Positions 53,142 to 61,542 are shown, numbered from the stretch's first letter. The stretch: DNA of 64,000 nt from Xylanibacillus composti (GCF_018403685.1 NZ_BOVK01000064.1:1-64000), one strand, 5' to 3'. Numbers and translations are program-made. Notes: generated by a model not told the origin, from the sequence alone.

Positions 53142-54322
53142 TGCGCTTTTCCCTCTCGCAACGGGTTGCCCGAATGGGCTCTGCCATATTCGCGGAAGTT
53201 GCCGGCTGGAAAGCGGAGGCACAGGCATTGGGCCGGGATTTGATTGATCTGGGAATCGGGAGCCCCGATCTGCCGCCTTCGCCACGAGTGCGGGACGTGC
53301 TCACAAGCAGCATCTCTGCTGACGATAGTTATGGATATCCGCTGTCAAAGGGGAACGAGCAATTTCGGCAAACGGTCTGCCGCTGGTATGCGCATCGCTT
53401 CGGCGTTCAATTGGATGCTGAACGGGAAGCGCTGGCGCTCATGGGGTCGCAGGACGGACTTGCACATCTGCCTTCCGCCATCGCAGACCCTGGAGATATT
53501 GCGCTATTGCCCGATCCGGGTTATCCTGTCTATTTGGCAGGCGTGGAGATGGCGGGGCTCCATCCATATTTTATGCCATTAACAGAAAGCGGGGACTATC
53601 TCCCGAATTTCGAGAGCATTCCAGAAGATGTCGCCCAAAAAGCAAAGCTGATGATATTGAATTATCCAAGCAATCCGCTTTCAGCAGTAGCCGAAAGGGC
53701 ATTCTTCGAGGAAGCCGTTCGGTACGCCGAGCGCTCGGGAATCCTCATCGTCCATGATGCGGCATATTCCGAAATGGCGTTCGACGGATTTCGGCCAATG
53801 AGCATCCTCGAAATTCCCGGAGCAAAGGAAGTAGCGATTGAGTTTCATTCGCTTTCGAAGAGCTTTCACATGGCAGGATGCCGGATCGGCTTTGCTGTTG
53901 GAAATGCAGAAGCTGTTCATGCGCTTCAAGTGTTGAAGGCCAATATTGATTATGGCGTGTTTCAACCTGTGCAGGAAGCAGGGATCGCTGCCTTGGAGGA
54001 AGATATGGAGGGGAAGCCGTCAGTCGCCGCGCACTACCAACACAGGAGAGACTTGTTTATCGATGCGCTGGCTAAGGAGGGCTGGCAGCTGCCCAAGCCC
54101 AAAGCGACAATGTTCGTATGGGCACGTATCCCGCAGGGCTGGACATCTCGACAAATTTCCCGGGAAATGCTGCTGAGAACCGGTGTATCTGTCATACCTG
54201 GCGATGCGTTCGGCAAAGAAGGAGAAGGATATGTACGGATGGCGCTCGTCCAATCTGATGACCGTTTATTGGAAGCGGCAGCACGAATAGGGAAGTTTAT
54301 GAGCGAGAATTGGAAACGGTAA
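53141..54322 (+). CDS. PLP-dependent aminotransferase, LL-DAP aminotransferase-like
   Basis: About 393 aa class I aminotransferase. Begins RFSLSQRVARMGSAIFAEV; LIDLGIGSPDLPPS and the PLP Lys in FHSLSKSFHMAGCRIGFAVG. Similar to DapL-like/YugH-type enzymes that use amino acid donors; substrate unresolved. ATG 53141 is used with GGGGGAAC 7 bases upstream; an ATG at 53126 is possible. Confidence 0.85.
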   Translation: MRFSLSQRVARMGSAIFAEVAGWKAEAQALGRDLIDLGIGSPDLPPSPRVRDVLTSSISADDSYGYPLSKGNEQFRQTVCRWYAHRFGVQLDAEREALALMGSQDGLAHLPSAIADPGDIALLPDPGYPVYLAGVEMAGLHPYFMPLTESGDYLPNFESIPEDVAQKAKLMILNYPSNPLSAVAERAFFEEAVRYAERSGILIVHDAAYSEMAFDGFRPMSILEIPGAKEVAIEFHSLSKSFHMAGCRIGFAVGNAEAVHALQVLKANIDYGVFQPVQEAGIAALEEDMEGKPSVAAHYQHRRDLFIDALAKEGWQLPKPKATMFVWARIPQGWTSRQISREMLLRTGVSVIPGDAFGKEGEGYVRMALVQSDDRLLEAAARIGKFMSENWKR

Positions 54323-54337
54323 AGGAGTTCTGAATCG

Positions 54338-55231
54338 ATGAATGAAACCACAGAAAACAAGCAACACCTGCTTATCGTAGACAGCTTTGCCTTATTGTTC
54401 CGCGGTTTTTTTGCAATGGCAATGAGCGGCAACTATATGCGCAATTCCTCGGGATTGTACACGAATGGCCTCTATCAGTTCACGAAATATATGCTGCATG
54501 CAATTGACACCTTTAAGGCGACCCATGTCGCCTGCGCATTTGACATGGGCGCCAAGACTTTTCGCAATGAGCGTTATCCGGACTATAAGGCGAATCGTGC
54601 GGCTCCGCCCGAAGAGCTTGTCCCGCAGTTCGACCAATTGTGGGAGCTTGTCGAAGCTTTCAGTATTCCATGTGTAGGGAAAGCAGGATATGAGGCGGAC
54701 GACGTGATTGGTTCGCTGGCGAAGCGCTACGCTGCTGAAGGGATACAGGTTACGATTCTGACTGGAGATGGCGACTCTCTGCAGCTGATACAAGAAGATG
54801 TCCAGGTGGCGATGATGAAAAAAGGCTTCGGCAATTATGAGGTGATTGGCCTGCATAATTTGCAGGAGCTTAAAGGAATTGCCCATCCGTCCCAAGTGAT
54901 CGAAATGAAGGCGCTTATGGGCGACGCGTCCGACAATATTCCGGGATGCCCGAATGTAGGACCGAAGACGGCGCAGAAGCTGATCGCCGAATTCGGGTCG
55001 GTAGAAGGGGTATTTGCGAATATCGGTCAAATAAAAGGCAAGCTGAAGGATCGGCTCATCGAAAATCGCGAACTGATCCACTTGTCCCACGAGTTGGCTA
55101 CGATTCAAGTCGATGTAGAGATCGACTGTTCGTTATCCGCTTGCGAATACAAGATCGATGTGCCCAAGCTTCTCGCCAAGCTGGAAGAGTTGGAATTCAA
55201 ATCGTTCATTCGTCAATTCGCTGCGGGATAA
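54338..55231 (+). CDS. 5'-3' exonuclease (YpcP-like)
   Basis: 297 aa, the FEN-type nuclease domain without a polymerase part. Metal ligands lie in LLIVDSFALLFRGFF, AGYEADDVIGSLAKR and LTGDGDSLQLI. The helix-3-turn-helix is DASDNIPGCPNVGPKTAQKLI. Acts on DNA ends in RNA-primer removal or repair. 15 bases after the aminotransferase. Confidence 0.9.
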   Translation: MNETTENKQHLLIVDSFALLFRGFFAMAMSGNYMRNSSGLYTNGLYQFTKYMLHAIDTFKATHVACAFDMGAKTFRNERYPDYKANRAAPPEELVPQFDQLWELVEAFSIPCVGKAGYEADDVIGSLAKRYAAEGIQVTILTGDGDSLQLIQEDVQVAMMKKGFGNYEVIGLHNLQELKGIAHPSQVIEMKALMGDASDNIPGCPNVGPKTAQKLIAEFGSVEGVFANIGQIKGKLKDRLIENRELIHLSHELATIQVDVEIDCSLSACEYKIDVPKLLAKLEELEFKSFIRQFAAG

Positions 55232-55238
55232 GGAACGG

Positions 55239-55532
55239 TTATCTTTCTACGGGAAATTCATCGACTTTTTCGTCATGAGTCAGATGTTCAGGCGGATCAT
55301 GGCGCGGCAGTCCTTCGTGCAGCGCACGATTTTCATAAGAAAATCGATTGGGTGGCCGCTGATCTTCCCGCCAAGGGGTGCTCTTGCCGAGACTCTCGCT
55401 AAGCAGCGGAGAACCGTACGGTCCTTCGGGAAATTCCTCTGCGGTGAGGTCGTTCCGCTGGGATTCCACAGTGGAGACGTCTGTATAATCGCTGCGGCGC
55501 TCTTGGATAAACCCGTCTTTGGCATCAGCCAT
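55239..55532 (-). CDS. Small hydrophilic protein, uncharacterised
   Basis: 97 aa, highly charged, no hydrophobic segment. Ends HDPPEHLTHDEKVDEFPVER. Starts ATG 55532 after GGGGAGGAG. No family recognised; similar short acidic proteins occur in Bacillus spores. Convergent with the exonuclease, seven bases apart. Confidence 0.55.
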   Translation of the reverse strand: MADAKDGFIQERRSDYTDVSTVESQRNDLTAEEFPEGPYGSPLLSESLGKSTPWREDQRPPNRFSYENRALHEGLPRHDPPEHLTHDEKVDEFPVER

Positions 55533-55653
55533 GCTGTTTCACTCCTCCCCGAAAATAGAATAAGTCCAACCGCCGCTCAGGGGTGCTTGATGCAAGCGTC
55601 GGTCAGACTTATCGTTCACTATGGGGACGAATCTTATGCGCGGGTGCTCCAAG

Positions 55654-55950
55654 TCAGGTATCCGAGAAGTGTATCGCGCCAACTACTTGAAGCAGGAAGC
55701 TGTGCAGGTCTTCGGCTTGTTCTTCATTCAAGCGGAAGACATGCTCCAAATAGCCTTCTTCGTCCAAATCATCCGGTCCAATAATGGCGGTGACGCCGGA
55801 TTGCAGATCGGTCACCAGCTTCTTCCCGTAAAATCGGTTCGTGGTCGTAATGGCCAAATCGAATCGATGCATGGAAGGACCTATAAAACAAACATATCGC
55901 GTTGTTGTTTCTTCATTGCTGTCTGACAAAAAATCAAAGTCCTCGGCCAA
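55654..55950 (-). CDS. DUF3055-like protein
   Basis: 98 aa, begins DFDFLSDSNEETTTRYVCFIG; the DFDILYDE-type start with a TxTRF/YVCF strand is seen in the DUF3055/SAV0927 family. Acidic C-terminal helix. Function unknown. ATG 55950. Confidence 0.6.
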   Translation of the reverse strand: MAEDFDFLSDSNEETTTRYVCFIGPSMHRFDLAITTTNRFYGKKLVTDLQSGVTAIIGPDDLDEEGYLEHVFRLNEEQAEDLHSFLLQVVGAIHFSDT

Positions 55951-56043
55951 TGGTGTCCACTCCTTTCACTTGCTGCTTTCACCCATTATACATGCTGGCG
56001 GGTCAATGAGGAAGGGCGGCGCAGCAGATGTAAAAAAAAAGGG

Positions 56044-56072
56044 TTGCGTCATTTGGCGATTTGTGGTAATCT
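56044..56072 (+). promoter_or_regulatory. Candidate promoter in front of a leader terminator
   Basis: TTGCGT at 56044-56049 and TAATCT at 56067-56072, 17 bases apart. Transcripts would start near 56079, about 20 bases before the hairpin at 56098. Confidence 0.5.
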
Positions 56073-56097
56073 CGTGGTAGCGATAAAATTGTGGAGG

Positions 56098-56145
56098 AAG
56101 CACCTCACTAACCGTATTGGGTTGGTGAGGTGCTTTTCTTTTTTT
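56098..56145 (+). terminator. Strong terminator just upstream of the HRDC gene
   Basis: AAGCACCTCACTAACC pairs with GGTTGGTGAGGTGCTT (16 bp, one G-U) around GTATTG, then TTTTCTTTTTTT. No plus-strand gene lies upstream, so this is an attenuator or the end of a very short RNA starting near 56079. Confidence 0.75.
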
Positions 56146-56175
56146 AAAAAAACAGTAGATCTGGAGGTGTAAGAC

Positions 56176-57177
56176 ATGAATATTTTATTCATGAACAGCT
56201 TGCAAAGAGAGGAGGGGCAGGACATCCTATGCACGGCGCGTATCTGCGTCGGAATGGACGAGGATCATTGGAGAATCGTCTGGACGGAAGATCGGATGGA
56301 TCATCCGTCCAAGCAGGAGGACTGGTATGAAGGGCCGGAGCAGGAAGAGATGAAGGCGATTCTTCAATATCGTCTGGCCGGCAAGATGGGAGAAGGGTTT
56401 TTGCCAGTGGTGGAAGGACTGCTCGAAGAATCCGTGCCGGTCAGCAATCGAGCCTCCTTGTCGCAGATGCTTGTTTTTTATGCGGAGCGCTATCCGAACA
56501 AAGCTTTGTTTGACAGGCTGCGTGCTTGGAGAAGAGAGAAGGCCGGACAGCTGGGCAGAGCGCCATTCGTGGTTGCGACGAACAAGCTGCTGCACCTGCT
56601 CGCGGTTTTTGTTCCGCACAACAAGGAAGAGATGCTGCAAATTCCGGGATTCGGGGAGTACAAATGGAATCTGTATGGGGAGGAGCTGGCCGCTCTGCTC
56701 ACGAAGGAATCTCGCCATCATTCCTTTCCGTTGCAGTGGGTAGCACAGCAGATGGATCATCGCGAGCTGTTCGTTTGGATGTGCCGGCAGCATGAGCATA
56801 AGCACAAAAATATGCTGGCTCGACACCAGCATCGTAAAAAGCTGCTCGCACACGCTTCGCGCAAAAGCACGATGGACGAACTGGAGAAGGAACTGTCCTT
56901 GCCCAAGCGCGAGGTCATTCTGCTGATGGAGAAGCTTGAAGAAGAAGGATATGACTTGTCCGTCCTGACAGCGAGCTGTGCTGAAGAAATACCGCAGCAG
57001 TTCAGGGACAGCGCCATGCAGGCCTTTCGCGATCAGGATACCCGGTTCCTGAAGCCAGTCCTGCACAAGTTGTATACAGAAGAAGAATTGCAGGGTCAAG
57101 ATATTCAGCAGCTTTATGATTGGCTCCGTATCGTGCGGATGGAGGTGCGCAAGGAATCTAGTAAAGCTTCGAGCTGA
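56176..57177 (+). CDS. HRDC-domain protein
   Basis: 333 aa. An HRDC nucleic-acid-binding domain lies near 110-180 (RLRAWRREKAGQLGRAPFVVATNKLLHLLA, LQIPGFGEYK). A helical C-terminus follows, with a winged-helix-like region (MDELEKELSLPKREVI). HRDC-only proteins occur near RecQ helicases; no helicase is here. ATG after TGGAGGTG. Confidence 0.75.
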   Translation: MNILFMNSLQREEGQDILCTARICVGMDEDHWRIVWTEDRMDHPSKQEDWYEGPEQEEMKAILQYRLAGKMGEGFLPVVEGLLEESVPVSNRASLSQMLVFYAERYPNKALFDRLRAWRREKAGQLGRAPFVVATNKLLHLLAVFVPHNKEEMLQIPGFGEYKWNLYGEELAALLTKESRHHSFPLQWVAQQMDHRELFVWMCRQHEHKHKNMLARHQHRKKLLAHASRKSTMDELEKELSLPKREVILLMEKLEEEGYDLSVLTASCAEEIPQQFRDSAMQAFRDQDTRFLKPVLHKLYTEEELQGQDIQQLYDWLRIVRMEVRKESSKASS

Positions 57178-57245
57178 TAGTATCGGTAAGCTTTGTCGAA
57201 GCTGAAGGAGTGGAGGGAAGCGATGCCCATTCGACAAGTTTCGTG

Positions 57246-57279
57246 CGAGTTGCTCCCGTTTCATCTCCACTTATTCCAA
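57246..57279 (+). promoter_or_regulatory. LytTR-type direct repeat upstream of the Cys-rich peptide gene
   Basis: CCACTTATTCCAA at 57267-57279 with a weaker upstream copy CGAGTTGCTCCCG at 57246-57258; starts are 21 bases apart. A possible -10 (TATACA, 57306-57311) lies 26 bases downstream. The same element occurs at 58906-58939. LytTR proteins bind two direct repeats on this spacing. Confidence 0.5.
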
Positions 57280-57383
57280 CGTTATTTTTTTAGGGACGAA
57301 TATCATATACACTGAAATAGCAAAGGTAAAGCGTTTTCACTGGGTCTAACACGTAAGAGACCGTGGAAAGGAGGTGAAATGTG

Positions 57384-57473
57384 ATGAATTGTGATCATTA
57401 TTCTTGCAGTGGTGGCATTTTGTACTGGGTTAACAAGTGTACAGGAGAGTACAGACAAGTCGGCAGTTGCTAG
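57384..57473 (+). CDS. 29-aa Cys-rich peptide, candidate secreted peptide
   Basis: Starts MNCDHYSCSGG and ends with VGSC. Cysteines at 3, 8, 19 and 29 allow two disulfides; aromatic Tyr/Trp in the middle. AAAGGAGGTG lies 7 bases before the ATG. A hairpin with short T tract follows at 57483. No signal peptide or long leader; a Gly-Gly at 10-11 could be a cleavage site but the leader would be unusually short. The neighbourhood (redox proteins, ABC exporter, LytTR regulator) suggests a bacteriocin or signal. An overlapping hydrophobic frame from GTG 57391 has no RBS. Confidence 0.55.
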   Translation: MNCDHYSCSGGILYWVNKCTGEYRQVGSC

Positions 57474-57482
57474 TACTTTGGA

Positions 57483-57511
57483 GAAGAAGGGGGCTTACGG
57501 TCTCCTTCTTC
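57483..57511 (+). terminator. Hairpin after the peptide ORF (possible partial terminator)
   Basis: GAAGAAGG pairs with CCTTCTTC around a 13-base loop, then TTGCATTTATT. It may reduce read-through into the lipoprotein gene so the peptide message predominates. Confidence 0.5.
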
Positions 57512-57608
57512 TTGCATTTATTCAATTTGGCAGTTGTAAACTTTCTGTTATTATTACATATATAAGAATTGAAGGGTTGCTTTGTTTAAATTTAGAAGGG
57601 GTGACGTC

Positions 57609-58877
57609 TTGAAAGGCAGAGCTGTCATGATTCTTGTTTGTATCTTCCTTTCTGTAGGCTGTACGAATCATACTAGAGATATTGAAAGAGTAAAAGTCGA
57701 GCTTACATTCTCGACCTTTTTGACAGAGGAACAATTCGAGCAAGAGATAAAAGAGCCGCTTAAAGAACAATTTCCCAACATTGAGTTGATTCGTTTGGAT
57801 GATAGCGGCAAAGGGGTGTTTTCTCTTCATCATGGCGCGGATATCCATCACGAAATGCTAGGTGGAAAAATGTATTTTAACGATTCCTCCTACGAGTCCT
57901 CATTTCCGGCTATCGATCTGACGGATTTGATCGCAGAAAGCGGGTTTCGCACGGAAACAATCCCGCAGCCGCTATGGAATCATGTAAGAGCAATCAGTTC
58001 GAATGGAGAAGTAGAGGGGCTGCCATACATTAGAAAATTGTATGGCTTGTTCGTTCACGAAGGATTTAGCGGCAAGGATGCCGCTTCCCAAGGGAATGTC
58101 ACTTGGGATACCGTTGCGAATATGAATGCTGCGTTGCCGCCAACGGATAAAGGGCGATGGCTTCGGTATTGGCTCGTTTTTGAGATGATGAATCAGCTTT
58201 CGATTCCTTTAGTTCAAGCAGAGCATGACAGAGAGGAGCTGCGTTCAAAATTTTCAAAAATAGCAAGAGCTGTTGCACAGTTTAAGGCGGGCTCAGCCGG
58301 TATCACATTCTCGCAAGAAGATCTGTTGAATGGGGATAGCGGTGCCTTGGAAAACATTCAAACATTCGTTCCATCGGGAACAGCTACGCTGTATGCCCAA
58401 GCACGAAGGAACTATTCCGAGATCGAGCATTTGCTGGGAAAACCGGAATACGACGTTGCAAATTTTCCTTACTTTTCAGAAGATGAACCGGTGGTTCCTG
58501 CCAGGGTTCAAGAAATTTTGCAAATTGGCGAGAACAGTTCATACAAATATGAAGCATTTGAAATCATTGCATACATGGTGTCTGAACCATTCCAATTGAA
58601 GAACGCTCGCATCGGCCTTGGACCTGTGCTGGACGATATCCGTATATATGAGCAGTTCGGGCAGGATGTGCCTGCATTTGAAGGGAAGAACATCGCTGCT
58701 TTTTTCCAGCCTGGCTTGGCTGAATATCCGATCAACGCGAATATGCTAGTACAGCCCCTTGTAGAACAGGCGGAAGTGAAGATCTTCAACATAGTCGATT
58801 CCCAGTTAAAGGGGGAAATAGATGAAGAGGAAGCAACCAGATTGTATATGGAAGTCTATGCGCCGTTTGTAAGATAA
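57609..58877 (+). CDS. Solute-binding-type lipoprotein 1
   Basis: 422 aa. Signal peptide and lipobox LSVGC with Cys18. The mature part looks like a class 1 extracellular solute-binding protein (FEIIAYMVSEPFQLKNARIG, LGPVLDDIRIYEQFG). It is a paralogue of the lipoprotein at 60105, sharing LTFST, RKLYGLF, QLSIPL and ARRxYSE. No sugar or peptide importer permease is encoded nearby, so binding of the cluster's own peptide, or immunity, is as likely as uptake; inference. TTG 57609 follows AAGGGGTG. Confidence 0.8.
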   Translation: MKGRAVMILVCIFLSVGCTNHTRDIERVKVELTFSTFLTEEQFEQEIKEPLKEQFPNIELIRLDDSGKGVFSLHHGADIHHEMLGGKMYFNDSSYESSFPAIDLTDLIAESGFRTETIPQPLWNHVRAISSNGEVEGLPYIRKLYGLFVHEGFSGKDAASQGNVTWDTVANMNAALPPTDKGRWLRYWLVFEMMNQLSIPLVQAEHDREELRSKFSKIARAVAQFKAGSAGITFSQEDLLNGDSGALENIQTFVPSGTATLYAQARRNYSEIEHLLGKPEYDVANFPYFSEDEPVVPARVQEILQIGENSSYKYEAFEIIAYMVSEPFQLKNARIGLGPVLDDIRIYEQFGQDVPAFEGKNIAAFFQPGLAEYPINANMLVQPLVEQAEVKIFNIVDSQLKGEIDEEEATRLYMEVYAPFVR

Positions 58878-58905
58878 CAATCGACATCAATCAACTTTTT
58901 TCGCG

Positions 58906-58939
58906 CCACTTACTCCAGATTAAGCGCCATTTATTCCAA
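58906..58939 (+). promoter_or_regulatory. LytTR-type direct repeat upstream of the MauE-like gene
   Basis: CCACTTACTCCAG at 58906-58918 and CCATTTATTCCAA at 58927-58939, starts exactly 21 bases apart. A TATAGT at 58968-58973 follows with a poor -35, as expected for an activated promoter. Nearly identical to the element at 57267-57279. Confidence 0.65.
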
Positions 58940-59018
58940 AGCTCTTTTCAGCGGAATGTAAATAAGGTATAGTGCATTGCAAAGGGAAATTCTTCCTTGT
59001 GGGGAGGGGAGAAAGGTG

Positions 59019-59531
59019 ATGTTAAACGTTTTCTTGTTGTTTTTCTTGATCACAGTATTTCTTGTGTCTGGTGTCGGAAAGTTGTTAAGCAGAGCAACGT
59101 TTGAGCATACCTTAATTCAACTGAAGCTAAGCAGAAGGGCAACACCGTTCCTGTCTTATGCCGTTCCAATCGGCGAATTGCTTATTGTGGTATGCTTGCT
59201 CATACCAACTGTCCAGCTTCTAGGATACGTGACTGCGATGCTGTTTTGTATCAGCTTTATGTGGTCGGGAATTCGGGGCATACGCGCCAAGAAGAAAGTG
59301 GATTGCCAATGCTTCGGACAGCTTCTTGAAGAAAAGCTCGGTTGGAATACGTTAGTCAAGTCAGCTGTTTTGATTTTTGCAAGCGCTCACAATGCCTTGG
59401 CCTTTGTACCAGTATCTATCTTTGATTTCAGTTTCGTTGATCTGGTCAGTGCATGTTTTGTTGCAATTTCCATTCTTCTTATATATGGGCTCGCAAGCGC
59501 ATTGATGCAAGGGAGTAGAGCCTCAGGCTGA
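59019..59531 (+). CDS. MauE/DoxX-family redox membrane protein
   Basis: 170 aa, four hydrophobic segments. Carries VDCQCFGQLLEEKLGW, the CxCFG motif typical of MauE-like proteins, near residue 90. MauE and MauD support disulfide formation in the methylamine dehydrogenase small subunit; homologues occur in several peptide clusters. ATG 59019 follows AGGGGAGAAAGG. Seventeen bases separate its stop from the thioredoxin-like gene. Confidence 0.8.
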   Translation: MLNVFLLFFLITVFLVSGVGKLLSRATFEHTLIQLKLSRRATPFLSYAVPIGELLIVVCLLIPTVQLLGYVTAMLFCISFMWSGIRGIRAKKKVDCQCFGQLLEEKLGWNTLVKSAVLIFASAHNALAFVPVSIFDFSFVDLVSACFVAISILLIYGLASALMQGSRASG

Positions 59532-59548
59532 AATAGGAGGAACAACCG

Positions 59549-60076
59549 TTGTCTGATATGTTTCTGATTGCGAATATAACAAGCTGGATTCTGCTTCTAG
59601 TGTTGGCCGTATCGTTCTTGAAATTGCGTAAGGATCTTAGCGGGTTTTTGTCGGATGCGAAGAAGCCAGCCTTGCAGAACATGGGGCTGAATAAGGGGGA
59701 GCGGGCACCGGACAAGGTCTATGAGCTTTTGTCTGAGCAGGAGAAGCACAGCAAAATTTTGGTCTTGCTGACTTCTACATCTTGCGATCTTTGTAAAAGA
59801 ATTTATCCTGCACTGAATCCCCTGCAACTGAAATCTAAGAACAGATTGAAGATCATTTTGTTTACTGTCGGGGATGAGGAAAGTGTGAAACACGTGCTGG
59901 ATGAATATGAGTTGGATGTGACGGCGTTCCCATCGCTATGGCCGGACATTAAAGAAACCTTCCGTATTGAGCATATTCCCTATGCTTATGTTTTTTCTAA
60001 TGAGGGGAAGGTGTTGAATAAAGGGCTGGTCAATTCGCAAGAGCAGTTAAGTTATTTGTTGGATTACAAATTATAG
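59549..60076 (+). CDS. Membrane-anchored thioredoxin-like protein (MauD-like)
   Basis: 175 aa. An N-terminal membrane helix (ITSWILLLVLAVSFLKL) is followed by a thioredoxin fold. The active site is CDLC in LTSTSCDLCKRIYP near residue 75; the cis-Pro region is HIPYAYVFS. Pairs with the MauE-like protein, presumably oxidising or isomerising disulfides in exported peptides. TTG 59549, 8 bases after AGGAGG. Confidence 0.8.
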   Translation: MSDMFLIANITSWILLLVLAVSFLKLRKDLSGFLSDAKKPALQNMGLNKGERAPDKVYELLSEQEKHSKILVLLTSTSCDLCKRIYPALNPLQLKSKNRLKIILFTVGDEESVKHVLDEYELDVTAFPSLWPDIKETFRIEHIPYAYVFSNEGKVLNKGLVNSQEQLSYLLDYKL

Positions 60077-60104
60077 GCGGATAATCCGTTTGGAGGTAAG
60101 AAGG

Positions 60105-61367
60105 TTGAAGGTACGTATTTCTATAATACTTGCAGGCATCTTCATGGTTTTCTCTATGACGGGCTGTAATGATCGGACACCGCCAGAGCAGAATTCTATC
60201 TCTCTGACTTTCAGCACCATATTGACAGCGGAGCAAATAGAGCAGGAGCTTGCAGTCCCGTTGCAGGAACGCTTTCCCCACATTGCATTTCAATTTTTGT
60301 CCGATGACTCCAAAGGTGCTCCGCCTGTTTACAGAGATGCGGATATTCGTCATGCCATGCTGGGCGGGTCTGCTTTGTTTAATGATTACCGCCTTCATGA
60401 AGAGCAGCGATTTCCCGCCGATGATCTGACGCCTATGTTGGAAGAGAGCGGGTTCGTCATGGAGTCCGTTGCCGCACCGTTATGGCAGCATGCACATGCG
60501 TTAAGCTCCGAAGGCATTGAGATGCTTCCATATACCAGGAAGCTGTACGGGTTATTCTACGACAGCTCATTACTGCAGCAAGGAACGTATGATTTCATGT
60601 CAGGCATGCTCACCTGGGAGCAGCTTGCACTGTGGAACCGGACGCTTCCGGACGAGCAAAAATCATGGTTCAAGCGCTGGATTGTTTTTGACATGATGAA
60701 TCAGCTCTCCATTCCGCTTATTCGAGCCGATTATTCGCGTGAAGAGGTGACTGCTCGGTTTCAAGCTATATCGCATATGCTGGACACGCTGAAAAACAGT
60801 TCCGATTCTTATGCATTTGATGAAGTGGGTTTTGGTCCGGATTCGAATCCGGTTTATGCGCCGTCGGGCACCTACTCTTTATCCGCCCAAGCGCGAAGGC
60901 ATTATAGTGAAACGGATCAACTGCTCAGACTGCCTGACTATCAGGTGACACATTTTCCTTATTTCGATGCAGACAATCCGACCATCCCTATCCGCATTGA
61001 GGAGGTATTGCTAGTCAACAGGGACAGTCCGCATCGCAGGGAGGCCTTCGAAGTGATTGCCTATATGCTGTCCGAGGAGTTTCAGCTGCGAAACGCCAGG
61101 AACGGTTTGGGACCAGTATTGGATGATCAGCGTATCTATGAACAATTTGGTGCGGATGTGCCGGAATTTCAAGGGAAGTCTCTGGAAGTCTTGTTCTCGT
61201 CGCATATGGCTCCGTTCCCGGAATCAGCCGAAGTGTTGGGCAAGCCAGTCGTAGAGCATGCCCAGGTGCAAATGCTGCGCATTGTCGAAGAGCTGCTGAA
61301 GGGAGAGATCAATCGAGAAGAGGCCACACAACAATTCGTGGAAGCCTACGCGCCTTTCATGCGCTAG
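60105..61367 (+). CDS. Solute-binding-type lipoprotein 2
   Basis: 420 aa paralogue of the lipoprotein at 57609. Lipobox SMTGC with Cys21. Shares LTFST, RKLYGLF, QLSIPL, ARRHYSE and LGPVLDDQRIYEQFG. Both copies appear complete, so they may have diverged in ligand. TTG 60105 has GGAGGTAAG 7 bases upstream. It lies 28 bases after the thioredoxin-like gene. Confidence 0.8.
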   Translation: MKVRISIILAGIFMVFSMTGCNDRTPPEQNSISLTFSTILTAEQIEQELAVPLQERFPHIAFQFLSDDSKGAPPVYRDADIRHAMLGGSALFNDYRLHEEQRFPADDLTPMLEESGFVMESVAAPLWQHAHALSSEGIEMLPYTRKLYGLFYDSSLLQQGTYDFMSGMLTWEQLALWNRTLPDEQKSWFKRWIVFDMMNQLSIPLIRADYSREEVTARFQAISHMLDTLKNSSDSYAFDEVGFGPDSNPVYAPSGTYSLSAQARRHYSETDQLLRLPDYQVTHFPYFDADNPTIPIRIEEVLLVNRDSPHRREAFEVIAYMLSEEFQLRNARNGLGPVLDDQRIYEQFGADVPEFQGKSLEVLFSSHMAPFPESAEVLGKPVVEHAQVQMLRIVEELLKGEINREEATQQFVEAYAPFMR

Positions 61368-61416
61368 ATGCTTTTTCCGAGCCCACGCCAACTACTCTAG
61401 AAAGGGGGAACAGATC

Positions 61417-61542
61417 GTGTGGGAGACATGCAGAAACATGTGGCATCACCAATTTGATCATGAACCATTCGGGCTATGCCAGGACCGATACTGTTTCTGT
61501 TTGCATGCGGCTTGCCGGATGAAGGAGCTGTGGACTTCTTGA
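61417..61542 (+). CDS. 41-aa Cys/His-rich peptide overlapping the ABC exporter start
   Basis: Begins MWETCRNMWHHQFDHEP; five Cys at 5, 21, 26, 28 and 33 and four His. GTG 61417 follows AAAGGGGGAAC. Its stop TGA (61540-61542) overlaps TTG 61539, the best start of the exporter, giving translational coupling. It could be a second peptide substrate, a regulatory leader peptide or a zinc-binding miniprotein. Expression is not shown. Confidence 0.5.
   Translation: MWETCRNMWHHQFDHEPFGLCQDRYCFCLHAACRMKELWTS

Noticed and set aside
57391-57609. Hydrophobic 73-aa frame from GTG 57391
   Set aside because: No ribosome site at a suitable distance; it runs through the hairpin at 57483 and has a less plausible start than ATG 57384.
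61368-61400. Third LytTR-type repeat before the exporter
   Set aside because: ATGCTTTTTCCGA and CCAACTACTCTAG match partly but with 20-base spacing, and no room remains for a promoter before GTG 61417.
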